From contig JAFUPL010000013.1 in the NCBI GenBank assembly GCA_017481235.1, positions 1 to 32,080 on the forward strand: a DNA stretch of 32,080 nucleotides, written 5' to 3'. Below, piece by piece: positions 9,605-17,473 of the stretch (the first letter of the stretch is position 1; each line of letters starts with the position of its first letter). The position numbers and the translations under genes are program-made. Below the pieces are notes generated by a model. That model searched no databases and was not told the origin of the DNA. It was given only the letters and a program-made list of their open reading frames with translations. Source of the stretch: Clostridia bacterium (GTDB lineage Bacteria; Bacillota; Clostridia; Christensenellales; UBA1242).

Positions 9605-10084
9605 TTAAATATTTAATTTTGACATAATTTCAATCTTTAATTCCTCAAGCGACTTTATGTCCTTATCAACAACGATATCACAATTGATACTTATCAATTT
9701 GTTAATTTTGTCAAACAATATAAGCTCATGCTCTAATTTATACTTATCATCACCTTTAAAACGTGCCACAAAATAAGATTTGGAAAGGGATACAAACACT
9801 TTTTTTATATCTTTGAATAACTTTAAATTGTCATTGGATATAAACAAATCTCGTGACATTGTTATAATACAATTTTTAAATCCCAAAACCCTATCTATAC
9901 TTTTGCGTTCAAGTTGCTTTAGCACATCATTTGCTTTTGATAGTGTAATATCTTTTTGATTTAATAGCTCAAAATCAAGCACGTCATCAACGTCAACATA
10001 TAAAAAATTTAGTTCCGCTCCCAGAACTCTTGATAAATCTTTGCGCAAATCCTTATCCGCACACACAACTAATAAATTTTGCAA
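9605..10084 (-). CDS. Shikimate-kinase-like protein lacking the P-loop, function unknown
   Basis: A 159-residue protein whose layout follows shikimate kinase. It has a beta strand (LLVVC), a helix, and the strand-turn LNFLYVDVDD where shikimate kinases have FIDxD. The strand NCIITMS takes the place of the GGG segment, the strand KKVFVSLS takes the place of VxxLxxP, and a final CDIVVDKDIKSLEELKIEI resembles the family's ending before the last helix. The nucleotide-binding GxxGxGK(S/T) loop is replaced by CADKDLRKDL, and the GGG substrate motif by MSRD, so kinase activity is not expected. The start is TTG, fixed by AGGAGG six bases upstream; no in-frame ATG is suitable. The fold assignment is inferred from pattern only. 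An unrelated Rossmann-like protein is the alternative. Confidence 0.6.
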   Translation of the reverse strand: MQNLLVVCADKDLRKDLSRVLGAELNFLYVDVDDVLDFELLNQKDITLSKANDVLKQLERKSIDRVLGFKNCIITMSRDLFISNDNLKLFKDIKKVFVSLSKSYFVARFKGDDKYKLEHELILFDKINKLISINCDIVVDKDIKSLEELKIEIMSKLNI

Positions 10085-10290
10085 TTTAGTCCTCCTTGGC
10101 AGAGTTCTACAACAAGTTACATACCCCTAAAAGTCAAATACCTTCACACCCTTTTACTTATTTTTAACTCAATAATATGATATCAAATAATTTTTGTTTT
10201 AGCAACTAAATTTACACTCCATATCGTCAAGCACCGCATGTTAGACAAATCTCGACATTTTTCGACACTAAAATTAAGTTGCAATAATCA

Positions 10291-10319
10291 AAAAAACGCT
10301 TACACTAACGTAAGCGTTT
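10291..10319 (-). terminator. Intrinsic terminator after the ferritin-like gene
   Basis: The 10-bp stem AAACGCTTAC / GTAAGCGTTT with a six-base loop is followed on the minus strand by a T-run. It lies eight bases past the stop codon. Confidence 0.9.
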
Positions 10320-10326
10320 AATTTTT

Positions 10327-11562
10327 TTATTTAGTTCCCACTTCTACATTATCTTTTTCGCGATTTTGCAATTCCTTAATTGGGTGAGGTGCAACCTCAA
10401 AACGATAATCCTTGCCAAACTGCTCTATAAATTTTTCAATAACCATATGACTTGCAACATTTTTTGGTGTAACATTTACTGTTTTTAAATGCATAAAGAA
10501 GCGTGCATCATCACTTAAAGCACTTGCTGGAACATAATCTTCTTTAACCGAAGTGTATCCAACCGTTTGCAATACTTTACGAATATACTCAATATTTTCA
10601 CCAAATTTTAATAATTTAGGAAATTCACAAGCACCAACCACCTTCTTGGCGTCCTTCTTTTCATATTTTTTCAATAATTCACTAGCAACCTTCAAGTGCG
10701 CAACTTCCATTTCAAAATGGTCTGCCCAAATTTCCTTAATATATTCATCACTTTCATCTTTCATCATTGAGTAATACAAGTAACACTCAGTATATTCATG
10801 CATTACCCATTGTTCCAACCATGTGCAAGTTGGGTCTTTCAAACTTTCATATTGAGACACGTGCTCTTCTTCAACCATGCCAATTTCACTAAACAAACGT
10901 CTGCCCAAATCATTGTTGTAAAATTGTGCCACATTCATATAATAATTCATTGTTTGTTGTTCTGCTGCCGTAATAATATTCGCAACCAACTTGGTGTATA
11001 TATCCGCTTTATTAGCATTCATGCAATATCTAATATTATCCACTGGGTGACGATGTTCATTTATAGTAGGACGTCCTGGCATAATTTCGGTGAATTTGCC
11101 AACCATTATATCCGCGTCAATATTGTAATCCATTTTTAATAAATTGGAAAATCTGTATAAGTGGTCAAAATCTTCCAGCAAAGCAAAATCAAGTGCTGCT
11201 TTTGAGTTTTCGTCCACTTCATTTTGGGCAAGTATTGCAGTTAAATCCACTGCTAGTTGCTCATAAGCAATAGTTGTTTCCAAAATATTTTCATCAATTG
11301 GTTTTAAGCAACTTATGCGTTTTTGTTGTTGCTGTTCTTGATTTCGCACAATTGCAACAATTCGTCTAATATCATTGTTATTGCAATTGCGCGCTAATTG
11401 ATGCAAAAACCAGTTTGATTCATACTCTGTTCCATTCATTAAGATAATTCTAGTTTTTGTGTATGGCGACACTTTCTTTTTATCGTATGGTTTTGGATAC
11501 ATTTTTTGCCAATCCATAAAGTAACTTTCTAATTCTTTTGATTTGTGTTCAAATGGGTTCAT
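10327..11562 (-). CDS. Ferritin-like diiron-domain protein
   Basis: A 411-residue, mostly helical soluble protein with rubrerythrin/ferritin-like metal-ligand motifs. Three E...ExxH-like units are visible. E101 pairs with E130 and H134 (an ExxxH variant), E201 with the EEEH at 231-234, and E256/E259 with E286-x2-H289. The last two pairs could form one complete diiron four-helix bundle. The first resembles half of another. There is no rubredoxin CxxC domain. In anaerobes such proteins usually handle peroxide, oxygen or iron, but the substrate here is not known. AGAGGAG precedes the ATG. It is a single-gene unit closed by a terminator. Family membership is sound; the detailed role is inference. 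Confidence 0.75.
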   Translation of the reverse strand: MNPFEHKSKELESYFMDWQKMYPKPYDKKKVSPYTKTRIILMNGTEYESNWFLHQLARNCNNNDIRRIVAIVRNQEQQQQKRISCLKPIDENILETTIAYEQLAVDLTAILAQNEVDENSKAALDFALLEDFDHLYRFSNLLKMDYNIDADIMVGKFTEIMPGRPTINEHRHPVDNIRYCMNANKADIYTKLVANIITAAEQQTMNYYMNVAQFYNNDLGRRLFSEIGMVEEEHVSQYESLKDPTCTWLEQWVMHEYTECYLYYSMMKDESDEYIKEIWADHFEMEVAHLKVASELLKKYEKKDAKKVVGACEFPKLLKFGENIEYIRKVLQTVGYTSVKEDYVPASALSDDARFFMHLKTVNVTPKNVASHMVIEKFIEQFGKDYRFEVAPHPIKELQNREKDNVEVGTK

Positions 11563-11621
11563 ATTTTTCTCCTCTTAATACTAATTCTATTATTAACTAT
11601 ACAACTACTTAATATTCAATT

Positions 11622-11657
11622 ATAAAAAAATAAGTGCTATAAAAATAACACTTATTT
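11622..11657 (-). terminator. Intrinsic terminator after tspO
   Basis: The stem AAATAAGTG / CACTTATTT with a 12-base loop is followed on the minus strand by a seven-T tract. It lies about 40 bases past the tspO stop codon. Confidence 0.8.
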
Positions 11658-11695
11658 CAATTATTTTTGTATACACTCTAGACCAAACTATAATA

Positions 11696-12160
11696 TTAGT
11701 TTAAAATCCAGCATGCTAAATTTAAGCAAGTGGCAATTGACAACCATAGTGGATAAATTGTTAAAATGTATGAGAAAAACATATCGCGTTTATGCATCAA
11801 TGTTATTAGCACTGCACCAAAAATTAAATTTAGTACAATGATAATTAGTCCCCATAACAAATTATTAAGTGTAAAGAACACAAAACACCATGCCACGTTT
11901 AACACACCATTTACTATTAATAGTATGATAAGTTCTTTGTCAAGTTTGTCATTCTTTACCGCAAAATATAAATATATTGCAAATGCAACATATATCACCG
12001 TCCACACTATAGGAATTACAATGTTTGGTACCCACTCGGTTGGTTTAACCAAAGTGTCAAACCAATCCATACCCAAATTTACAAAAATTGAACCAAGTGC
12101 AGCAACCAATACAACTGCACCAATACTTAAAATAATGTTTAATGTTTTATTTTGCATCAT
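11696..12160 (-). CDS. tspO: TspO/MBR family membrane protein
   Basis: A 154-residue five-helix membrane protein of the translocator/benzodiazepine-receptor family, which binds porphyrins and other small ligands. Diagnostic segments are KPTEWVPNIVIPIVWTVIYV (loop 1 and helix 2), NGVLNVAWCFVFF (helix 3), helix 4 around LIIIVLNLIFGAVLI, and YPLWLSIATCLNLACWILN (helix 5). Length and helix order match the family. The start is uncertain between two adjacent methionines (12160, 12157). No Shine-Dalgarno is present, and CATAAT ends six bases before the first ATG, so a leaderless transcript is possible, though the -35 is poor. A TetR gene lies upstream on the same strand and may regulate it. Confidence 0.9.
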   Translation of the reverse strand: MMQNKTLNIILSIGAVVLVAALGSIFVNLGMDWFDTLVKPTEWVPNIVIPIVWTVIYVAFAIYLYFAVKNDKLDKELIILLIVNGVLNVAWCFVFFTLNNLLWGLIIIVLNLIFGAVLITLMHKRDMFFSYILTIYPLWLSIATCLNLACWILN

Positions 12161-12363
12161 ACATATATTATGTTACAAATTTTAAATAAAATACACTATT
12201 TTAAATAATTTATTTTGTAAAATAATATAATAAATTGTCTTAAAATAAATATTTTAATAGATTTTTTATTTAATTAAATAATATTTGTTTAAGTATTATA
12301 TTTCTGTAGCAATATTTATTTTTTATTTAATTATTTATAATAATATTTAATTAATTTTATAAT

Positions 12364-12996
12364 TTATTGTTTTTTAAATAATTGTTTACTAAGGTTTTTT
12401 ATATAATCTTCCAAAATTTCAAACTCAATATCCAAACTATTTATCCAATCACGATAAGCAAACACAACTCCACCAGTAAACACGCTTACATCCAACAAGC
12501 ACTCTTTTTCATTTTCAATATGTCCAAATTTTTTAAAGTTTGTTACAATGATATCATTTAACAATTGTCTAAGTTTTAATGTTATGCGACTAAAACAATT
12601 TGCATTAATTATAATACTTAAATACTTTTTATCAATTTGAATATATTCGCCTAATTTTTCAATCAACATGTCCATGTTATTATAAATATCAATATCTTCA
12701 ATTTGAGTTTTAATGTTGTCATAGCAAGCAATAACGTCACGTTCAATATCCAATACCACATCATTTAAACTTTTGTAATGCAAATAAAAAGTCGCCCTAT
12801 ACACACCTGCCACTTTTACTAAGTTCGTAATATTGATTTGTGACAATTGTTTAGAATTTAACAAATCTAACAATGCCAATTTAATTTTTGTAGTGGTTTG
12901 CTTGGTGTTGCTATACAACCTAGTTCCATCACTTTTTGTTTTGCCTTTAAAATTTAATAATCTACTTAAAAATGATTTCTTTTCTGTTTTTTCCAT
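12364..12996 (-). CDS. TetR/AcrR family transcriptional regulator
   Basis: A 210-residue one-component regulator. The N-terminal HTH sits at about residues 32-82, in TKIKLALLDLLNSKQLSQIN, ITNLVKVAGVYRATFYLHYK and SLNDVVLDIE, a classic TetR_N layout ending in FY-x-HY. The C-terminal helical part would bind a ligand and dimerise. I chose the ATG at 12996. A longer frame back to a TTG at 13041 would contain the gene's own promoter, and the predicted transcription start coincides with this ATG, implying a leaderless mRNA. TspO lies downstream on the same strand. The regulated genes are unknown. A TetR-sized palindrome overlaps the ABC-operon promoter at 18302, but a link is speculative. Confidence 0.88.
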   Translation of the reverse strand: MEKTEKKSFLSRLLNFKGKTKSDGTRLYSNTKQTTTKIKLALLDLLNSKQLSQINITNLVKVAGVYRATFYLHYKSLNDVVLDIERDVIACYDNIKTQIEDIDIYNNMDMLIEKLGEYIQIDKKYLSIIINANCFSRITLKLRQLLNDIIVTNFKKFGHIENEKECLLDVSVFTGGVVFAYRDWINSLDIEFEILEDYIKNLSKQLFKKQ

Positions 12997-13002
12997 GCTT
13001 TC

Positions 13003-13031
13003 ATTATAACATAATACTAAATATTTTTCAA
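13003..13031 (-). promoter_or_regulatory. Promoter of the TetR gene, predicting a leaderless mRNA
   Basis: On the minus strand, TTGAAA (13026-13031), a 17-base spacer and an extended -10 TGT-TATAAT (13003-13008). Only six bases (GAAAGC) separate the -10 from the ATG at 12996, so the +1 falls on the A of the start codon. Confidence 0.8.
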
Positions 13032-13090
13032 GTAAACTCAATATTTTAATTTACTATTAAAGCAAGTTTTACACTATTGTGGCGACATAT

Positions 13091-13118
13091 AAAAAAAGAT
13101 TGACTACTGCCAATCTTT
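13091..13118 (-). terminator. Intrinsic terminator after the first TasA-like gene
   Basis: The stem AAAGATTG / CAATCTTT with an eight-base loop is followed on the minus strand by a seven-T tract. It lies just after the stop codon at 13126. Confidence 0.85.
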
Positions 13119-13125
13119 TAACTTA

Positions 13126-13965
13126 TTAACTTAGTTTATTTCCTGTTATATAATGTGCGGCATATATGCTTTCGGTTGTATATCCATTAATAAATCCATT
13201 GTTTCCTTCTGATATGTTTGTAGCATGAGGTTTATACAATTCAATAAAATCCTTTGCTGAACTTAAATGGTCACGTTGATGTACATGAATTGTTAATGTA
13301 ATACTAGTAATAGTATCACCATTTTTATACTCACTACCTGTAAAAACATAAGGTATTGCCAAATCTTTATGATGATACTTAGTTTCTTCCCCAGACTTAT
13401 AACTTCCCGCCAAACTTCCTGCACCTACTTGATATACTTTATCCGTTTTCCCTGAAGGAGTGGTCATATCTAACATGGTTAAAGTTTTATAATCATATTC
13501 TTCATTAGCATTTGGTAAAGCACTTGAATTTGCCACACCCGTCATTTCTGCGTCGTTTGTTCCAATGTTGTACCATATTTCCTTTGGTTCGCCATTAACT
13601 ACAATAGTTAATTTTGCTAATGCATATACAGCAACATTACTAGTGTTAACTACACGACCTAAAATAGTTATAGTATCTCCTGGCGTAATCATTGCACCAG
13701 TTAATAATTGTTCGGCTCCGTTATTTATTTTACCATACACTTGTTGTCCAACCACATACTTTGATTGTTGTGTATCATAATATTGATATTCAACGTCCAC
13801 ATTTGCTGTTGTTGAAAAACCAGAAATTTCAATACTGTGACTAAAATATGAATAACAAAATCCTATTGAAACTACCGCAACCAGCAAAAAACAAACAATG
13901 TCTATAAAAAAGATTTTAAACCCATTGCTAGACTTATATTTATTTTCAAATAAATCTATCTTCAT
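13126..13965 (-). CDS. TasA/camelysin-like exported surface protein
   Basis: A 279-residue protein. After a short cytoplasmic N-terminus, one hydrophobic helix (about 17-40) is followed by YFSHSIEISGFSTTANVDVEY. This matches the start of SipW-processed matrix proteins such as TasA and camelysin (a YF-x-D/S pattern, then a strand giving a beta domain). The remainder is beta-rich with many Thr, Tyr, Asn and Gly, which suits a fibre-forming or cell-surface subunit. AAGGGG precedes the ATG. The leader is about 105 bases, with a 7-bp palindrome at 14009. No signal peptidase SipW is visible nearby. A second protein of this class lies at 24102. The family call rests on the N-terminal pattern, so the function is tentative. 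Confidence 0.6.
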   Translation of the reverse strand: MKIDLFENKYKSSNGFKIFFIDIVCFLLVAVVSIGFCYSYFSHSIEISGFSTTANVDVEYQYYDTQQSKYVVGQQVYGKINNGAEQLLTGAMITPGDTITILGRVVNTSNVAVYALAKLTIVVNGEPKEIWYNIGTNDAEMTGVANSSALPNANEEYDYKTLTMLDMTTPSGKTDKVYQVGAGSLAGSYKSGEETKYHHKDLAIPYVFTGSEYKNGDTITSITLTIHVHQRDHLSSAKDFIELYKPHATNISEGNNGFINGYTTESIYAAHYITGNKLS

Positions 13966-14008
13966 TTTACCCCTTGTTGCTTACATGCTTTAATCTTGTA
14001 AGTTTGTA

Positions 14009-14026
14009 TTAAGTATATTTACTTAA
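14009..14026. repeat. Palindrome in the leader of the first TasA-like gene
   Basis: TTAAGTATATTTACTTAA is a 7-4-7 inverted repeat about 45 bases upstream of the start codon, within the predicted leader. A nearly identical word forms the core of the hairpin at 26130. It may be an operator or an RNA hairpin. Confidence 0.4.
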
Positions 14027-14076
14027 TCAATTTAATTTCGCTGACATACATCAATGCCCAATATTCCGTTTAATAT

Positions 14077-14106
14077 ATTTTAATACATTAGTTTAACCAT
14101 AGTCAA
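14077..14106 (-). promoter_or_regulatory. Probable promoter of the first TasA-like gene
   Basis: On the minus strand, TTGACT (14101-14106), an 18-base spacer and TAAAAT (14077-14082). This gives a leader of roughly 105 bases. Confidence 0.5.
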
Positions 14107-14194
14107 GCAAAATAATTAGTTTTTTCAAATTAATTTAATTTATTTCAAATTTTTAATAATGCTTGTTCTTAACTAATCACTTATTAATCAACCA

Positions 14195-15247
14195 CTAGTT
14201 TTCAAAAAATTGCTCGTTAAATATTACGCTTTTATGATTTGGATACAACTCTTTTGCTTTATTATGATACAGTTTCGCACTTTGTTTATCCCCTATTTTG
14301 TAGTATAAAACAGTTAGTTCTAGCAATGGAACAAAATAATAATATTCCTCGCGCACAAACATTCCTTGCAAAGTAGGTTTATTTATATTTAATGCACTTT
14401 TGTAAAAATATATTGCATTATCAATTTTACCCTCATTGTTGTACATGTGTGCTAGTTCACACACAATTTCGGCATTTGGCATTATATTTAAACCTTCAAA
14501 CAACCACTTTTTTGCATTTTCAATGTCGTTTAACTTTTTATAGCACTTCGATATTATTAATATCGCATCAATCGTATTGGGCAAAAACTTATGAGGAAGA
14601 TTAAAAAATTTATTTAACTCTAGTTTACACTTTTTATAATACCCCCAATAAAACAACTCACGTGCATAATAATATTGCTCTCTTGCATTAAATTTTACAC
14701 CACGTTTTAATGCCTTACGAAACAAATTAAGGTTTCGTTTAGTGTAGTGTGTGGCAATTTTACGATGCTGAATTGTTATATCCAAATGCTCAACTTTACC
14801 AAAAGGTATAATTGCCTCGTGCACAAAACCGTTCCATATTGCTCGATTATCTCGCTTTAATATTCTTTCACGTTCAAACACAAAACTAGGTTTACCCTCT
14901 TCGTCAAAACTGGTAGCATATTTTAACATATAAGTATCCGCCACCATATTTAATTTTAATTGGTTAATCTTTTCAATCTCGCCATATTCAATCACATCAT
15001 CAGCATCTAACCACATAACATAATCTTTTGTCGCCAAACTAAAAGCGTAATTACGTGCCTTACTAAAATCATCACACCAAGCATAGTCATATACTTTATC
15101 CGTATACCTGCTTGCAATATCTTTGGTTTTGTCACTACTACCAGTATCTACAATAATAATTTCATCAGCAAATTGCCGTACACAATCCAAGCACCTAGCA
15201 AGCACATCTTCTTCATTTTTAACAATCATACATACACTTATTTTCAT
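14195..15247 (-). CDS. Family 2 glycosyltransferase with TPR-like C-terminal region
   Basis: The product is 350 residues. The N-terminal GT-A domain (1-about 110) opens with MKISVCMIVKNEEDVLARCL and has EIIIVDTGSSDKT for nucleotide-sugar binding. It also has the metal-binding MWLDADDVIE, the DxD motif. Residues 180-345 form repeated helical pairs of TPR type, for example YYYARELFYWGYYKKCKLEL and IVCELAHMYNNEGKIDNAIYFYKSAL. Such proteins add sugars to proteins, peptides or surface polymers. The acceptor is unknown and no polysaccharide cluster surrounds it. No Shine-Dalgarno precedes the ATG; TACTAT ends five bases upstream, so the mRNA may be leaderless. Confidence 0.9.
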   Translation of the reverse strand: MKISVCMIVKNEEDVLARCLDCVRQFADEIIIVDTGSSDKTKDIASRYTDKVYDYAWCDDFSKARNYAFSLATKDYVMWLDADDVIEYGEIEKINQLKLNMVADTYMLKYATSFDEEGKPSFVFERERILKRDNRAIWNGFVHEAIIPFGKVEHLDITIQHRKIATHYTKRNLNLFRKALKRGVKFNAREQYYYARELFYWGYYKKCKLELNKFFNLPHKFLPNTIDAILIISKCYKKLNDIENAKKWLFEGLNIMPNAEIVCELAHMYNNEGKIDNAIYFYKSALNINKPTLQGMFVREEYYYFVPLLELTVLYYKIGDKQSAKLYHNKAKELYPNHKSVIFNEQFFEN

Positions 15248-15252
15248 AACTT

Positions 15253-15282
15253 ATAGTATGATAAAATATCAGTTTTTGCCAA
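15253..15282 (-). promoter_or_regulatory. Probable promoter of the glycosyltransferase gene
   Basis: On the minus strand, TTGGCA (15277-15282), an 18-base spacer and TACTAT (15253-15258), ending five bases before the ATG. It sits right after the terminator of the preceding gene. Confidence 0.55.
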
Positions 15283-15283
15283 A

Positions 15284-15314
15284 CAAAAAAAGACGACTAT
15301 CAAAATCGCCTTTT
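15284..15314 (-). terminator. Intrinsic terminator after the 320-residue gene
   Basis: On the minus strand, AAAGGCGA / TCGTCTTT with a nine-base loop and a seven-T tract. A near copy of this hairpin occurs at 16371. Confidence 0.8.
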
Positions 15315-15336
15315 GCATTATAAGATTAATTACTAA

Positions 15337-16299
15337 TTAATATTCCTTCTTATCATTTTCAGCACTAGTGTGCATTATCTTTTCAAGTTCTTCATCACTT
15401 ACAACATTATGACTATCAATCCCCATAAATTCAACACCATATTTTTGTTTTGCCTCTTCAACACGTTGCCAAAATTCCAATTCATATTTATCTTGTGCTG
15501 ATAAACTTTTATCTTCAACTTCCGCTTGCATATTTGAGTCAATTTGTTGCTTAATTAAACGCTTAGTTCCTTTAATTTCATAGTCTTGTAGGGTTTTAGA
15601 CAACTCTCGCTTGCTTAACTCTGTTAAAATTTGATTACCTAATACTTTCAGTTTGCTATTTGCTTTAAATAATGTTAAATTTTTACCTAATGCAAAAGCA
15701 ACTGCAACATTATTTTTGTCTTGCTCATACATTTCAAGCAAGGTTTTACGAAGTTGTTTAAATTCTATACTAGATGTTGATTGGTCGATATCTATTAATG
15801 CTTTATCTACCGCTGTTCGTCCGCCCATCATTTCATAAAATCTTTCAAGCGATAAAGGATTATGAGTTTTTTCATAATTATTATAGTACATTTCTATTGA
15901 TAGTTTACTATAACTACCATATACACTATTTTTTATAACGCTACCCAAAGTAAGAAATCCTTCCTCTTCGTAACTATCTCTTACAATATATCCTAGGTTA
16001 TGCAATTCTGCCCATTCGTTCATTTGTATCAATCTGTCATTTTTAAAAAAGTCCTTATGTGCTATTGCAAGCATTTCATTAGCACCGCCATTACCTAAGT
16101 TTTCAACATTATTATCAATAACCGCATTATCATCATTATCTTTTGCAAGCAAGTACCAACTTTGAATTGCATTAATTTGACCAAGTTCGGCCAACTTTGT
16201 TAAATCCTTAAAAATTAGTGTATCTTCACCACTAACAATCTTTTTAGACCACAAGGTTACAAAGTCATTATCTAATTCATTAAAATCATATTCTAACAT
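15337..16299 (-). CDS. Hypothetical protein, 320 residues
   Basis: I do not recognise this protein. It is soluble, with no signal peptide or membrane segment, acidic and strongly helical. Residues 25-50 (DLTKLAELGQINAIQSWYLLAK) look like a Sel1/TPR-type helix pair. Residues 190-225 and 245-305 are charged helices, and the last contains EFWQRVEEAKQKYG. It starts at 16299 behind AGGAG and is a single-gene unit closed by a terminator. Neighbours (a glycosyltransferase and the GGGtGRT operon) give no functional clue. Confidence 0.75.
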   Translation of the reverse strand: MLEYDFNELDNDFVTLWSKKIVSGEDTLIFKDLTKLAELGQINAIQSWYLLAKDNDDNAVIDNNVENLGNGGANEMLAIAHKDFFKNDRLIQMNEWAELHNLGYIVRDSYEEEGFLTLGSVIKNSVYGSYSKLSIEMYYNNYEKTHNPLSLERFYEMMGGRTAVDKALIDIDQSTSSIEFKQLRKTLLEMYEQDKNNVAVAFALGKNLTLFKANSKLKVLGNQILTELSKRELSKTLQDYEIKGTKRLIKQQIDSNMQAEVEDKSLSAQDKYELEFWQRVEEAKQKYGVEFMGIDSHNVVSDEELEKIMHTSAENDKKEY

Positions 16300-16370
16300 A
16301 TCTTTTCTCCTAAACGTAATATATCATAAAACGCCAACCTTGTCAATATCCAACAATTAATTTTATTCAA

Positions 16371-16402
16371 CAAAAAAGACGACTATAAAAATCGCCCTTT
16401 TT
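16371..16402 (-). terminator. Intrinsic terminator after the GGGtGRT operon
   Basis: On the minus strand, AAAGGGCGA / TCGTCTTT with one bulged base, a nine-base loop and a six-T tract. It is nearly the same sequence as the terminator at 15284, about 1.1 kb away. Confidence 0.78.
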
Positions 16403-16468
16403 AATATAATGCGAAAGCATCCGCAATTATTCATTCTTCATTATTAATTCATCATTAATGATTTATCA

Positions 16469-17464
16469 TTACTTGCTTGCTTCTGCAATTGCTACACTTA
16501 CTGCCACCGTTGCGCCAACCATTGGGTTGTTGCCCATACCTATTAAGCCCATCATTTCAACGTGTGCTGGAACTGATGATGAACCTGCAAATTGAGCATC
16601 ACTATGCATACGACCCATTGTGTCGGTCATACCATAAGATGCTGGACCTGCAGCCATATTGTCTGGGTGAAGAGTACGACCTGTACCGCCACCGCTAGCT
16701 ACTGAGAAATATTTTTTACCTTGTTCTAATCTTTCCTTTTTATATGTTCCAGCAACTGGGTGTTGGAATCGTGTAGGATTAGTAGAGTTACCTGTAATTG
16801 AAACATCAACATTTTCAAGGTGCATAATTGCCACGCCTTCACGAACATCATTGCTACCATAACAACGAACTTTTGCACGTGGTCCATTTGAATATGCAAT
16901 TTCTTTTACAATATTCAACTTGCCAGTATAGTAATCAAAATCAGTTTGAACATAAGTAAATCCGTTGATACGTGAAATAATTTGTGCAGCGTCCTTGCCT
17001 AAACCATTAAGAATAACTCTAAGTGGTTTGTTACGCACCTTATTAGCAGAGTTAGCAATACCAATAGCACCTTCTGCCGCTGCAAATGATTCGTGACCAG
17101 CAACAAATGCAAAACATTCAGTTTCGTCACTTAATAGCATTGCACCAAGATTACCGTGTCCAAGACCTACCTTACGGTCATCTGCAACCGAGCCTGGAAT
17201 ACAAAAACTTTGCAAACCCTCACCTAAACATTTAGCAATTTCACTAGCAGTTGTTACGCCACGCTTAATAGCAATGGCACCGCCTACAATATATGCCCAG
17301 CACGCATTTTCAAAGCAAATAGGTTGAATACCTTTAACAATATTATATACATCAACGCCTTTATTTTCGCAAATTTGACGCGCCTCTTCTAAACTTGCAA
17401 TACCGTTATCATTTAATACTTTATTAATTTGATTAATACGTCTATCATAACTTTCAAACAACAT
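16469..17464 (-). CDS. GGGtGRT family protein
   Basis: A 331-residue protein carrying the motif that names its family, GGGTGRT, at about 259-265 within YFSVASGGGTGRTLHPDNMA. Other Gly-rich conserved-looking stretches are GLGHGNLGAMLLSDETECFAF and PAHVEMMGLIGMGNNPMVGA. Cysteines lie in QICENKG, PICFENACWAY and CLGEGLQSFC. It has no signal peptide or membrane segment. The biochemical role of the family is not established to my knowledge. It follows the NifU-like gene after nine bases, behind AGGAGG, which implies co-translation and a shared, perhaps Fe-S related, function. The hairpin at 16371 closes the operon. Confidence 0.93.
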   Translation of the reverse strand: MLFESYDRRINQINKVLNDNGIASLEEARQICENKGVDVYNIVKGIQPICFENACWAYIVGGAIAIKRGVTTASEIAKCLGEGLQSFCIPGSVADDRKVGLGHGNLGAMLLSDETECFAFVAGHESFAAAEGAIGIANSANKVRNKPLRVILNGLGKDAAQIISRINGFTYVQTDFDYYTGKLNIVKEIAYSNGPRAKVRCYGSNDVREGVAIMHLENVDVSITGNSTNPTRFQHPVAGTYKKERLEQGKKYFSVASGGGTGRTLHPDNMAAGPASYGMTDTMGRMHSDAQFAGSSSVPAHVEMMGLIGMGNNPMVGATVAVSVAIAEASK

Positions 17465-17473
17465 ATTCGCCTC

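Noticed and set aside
12997..13041. Longer TetR start at a TTG codon
   Set aside because: The extra region contains the -35 and -10 of the gene's own promoter, so it would not be in the mRNA.
16418..16468. Cluster of TCATTA/ATTAAT words resembling a repeat array
   Set aside because: Units are irregular and short; it is low-complexity AT-rich sequence after the GGGtGRT stop, not a CRISPR or defined repeat.
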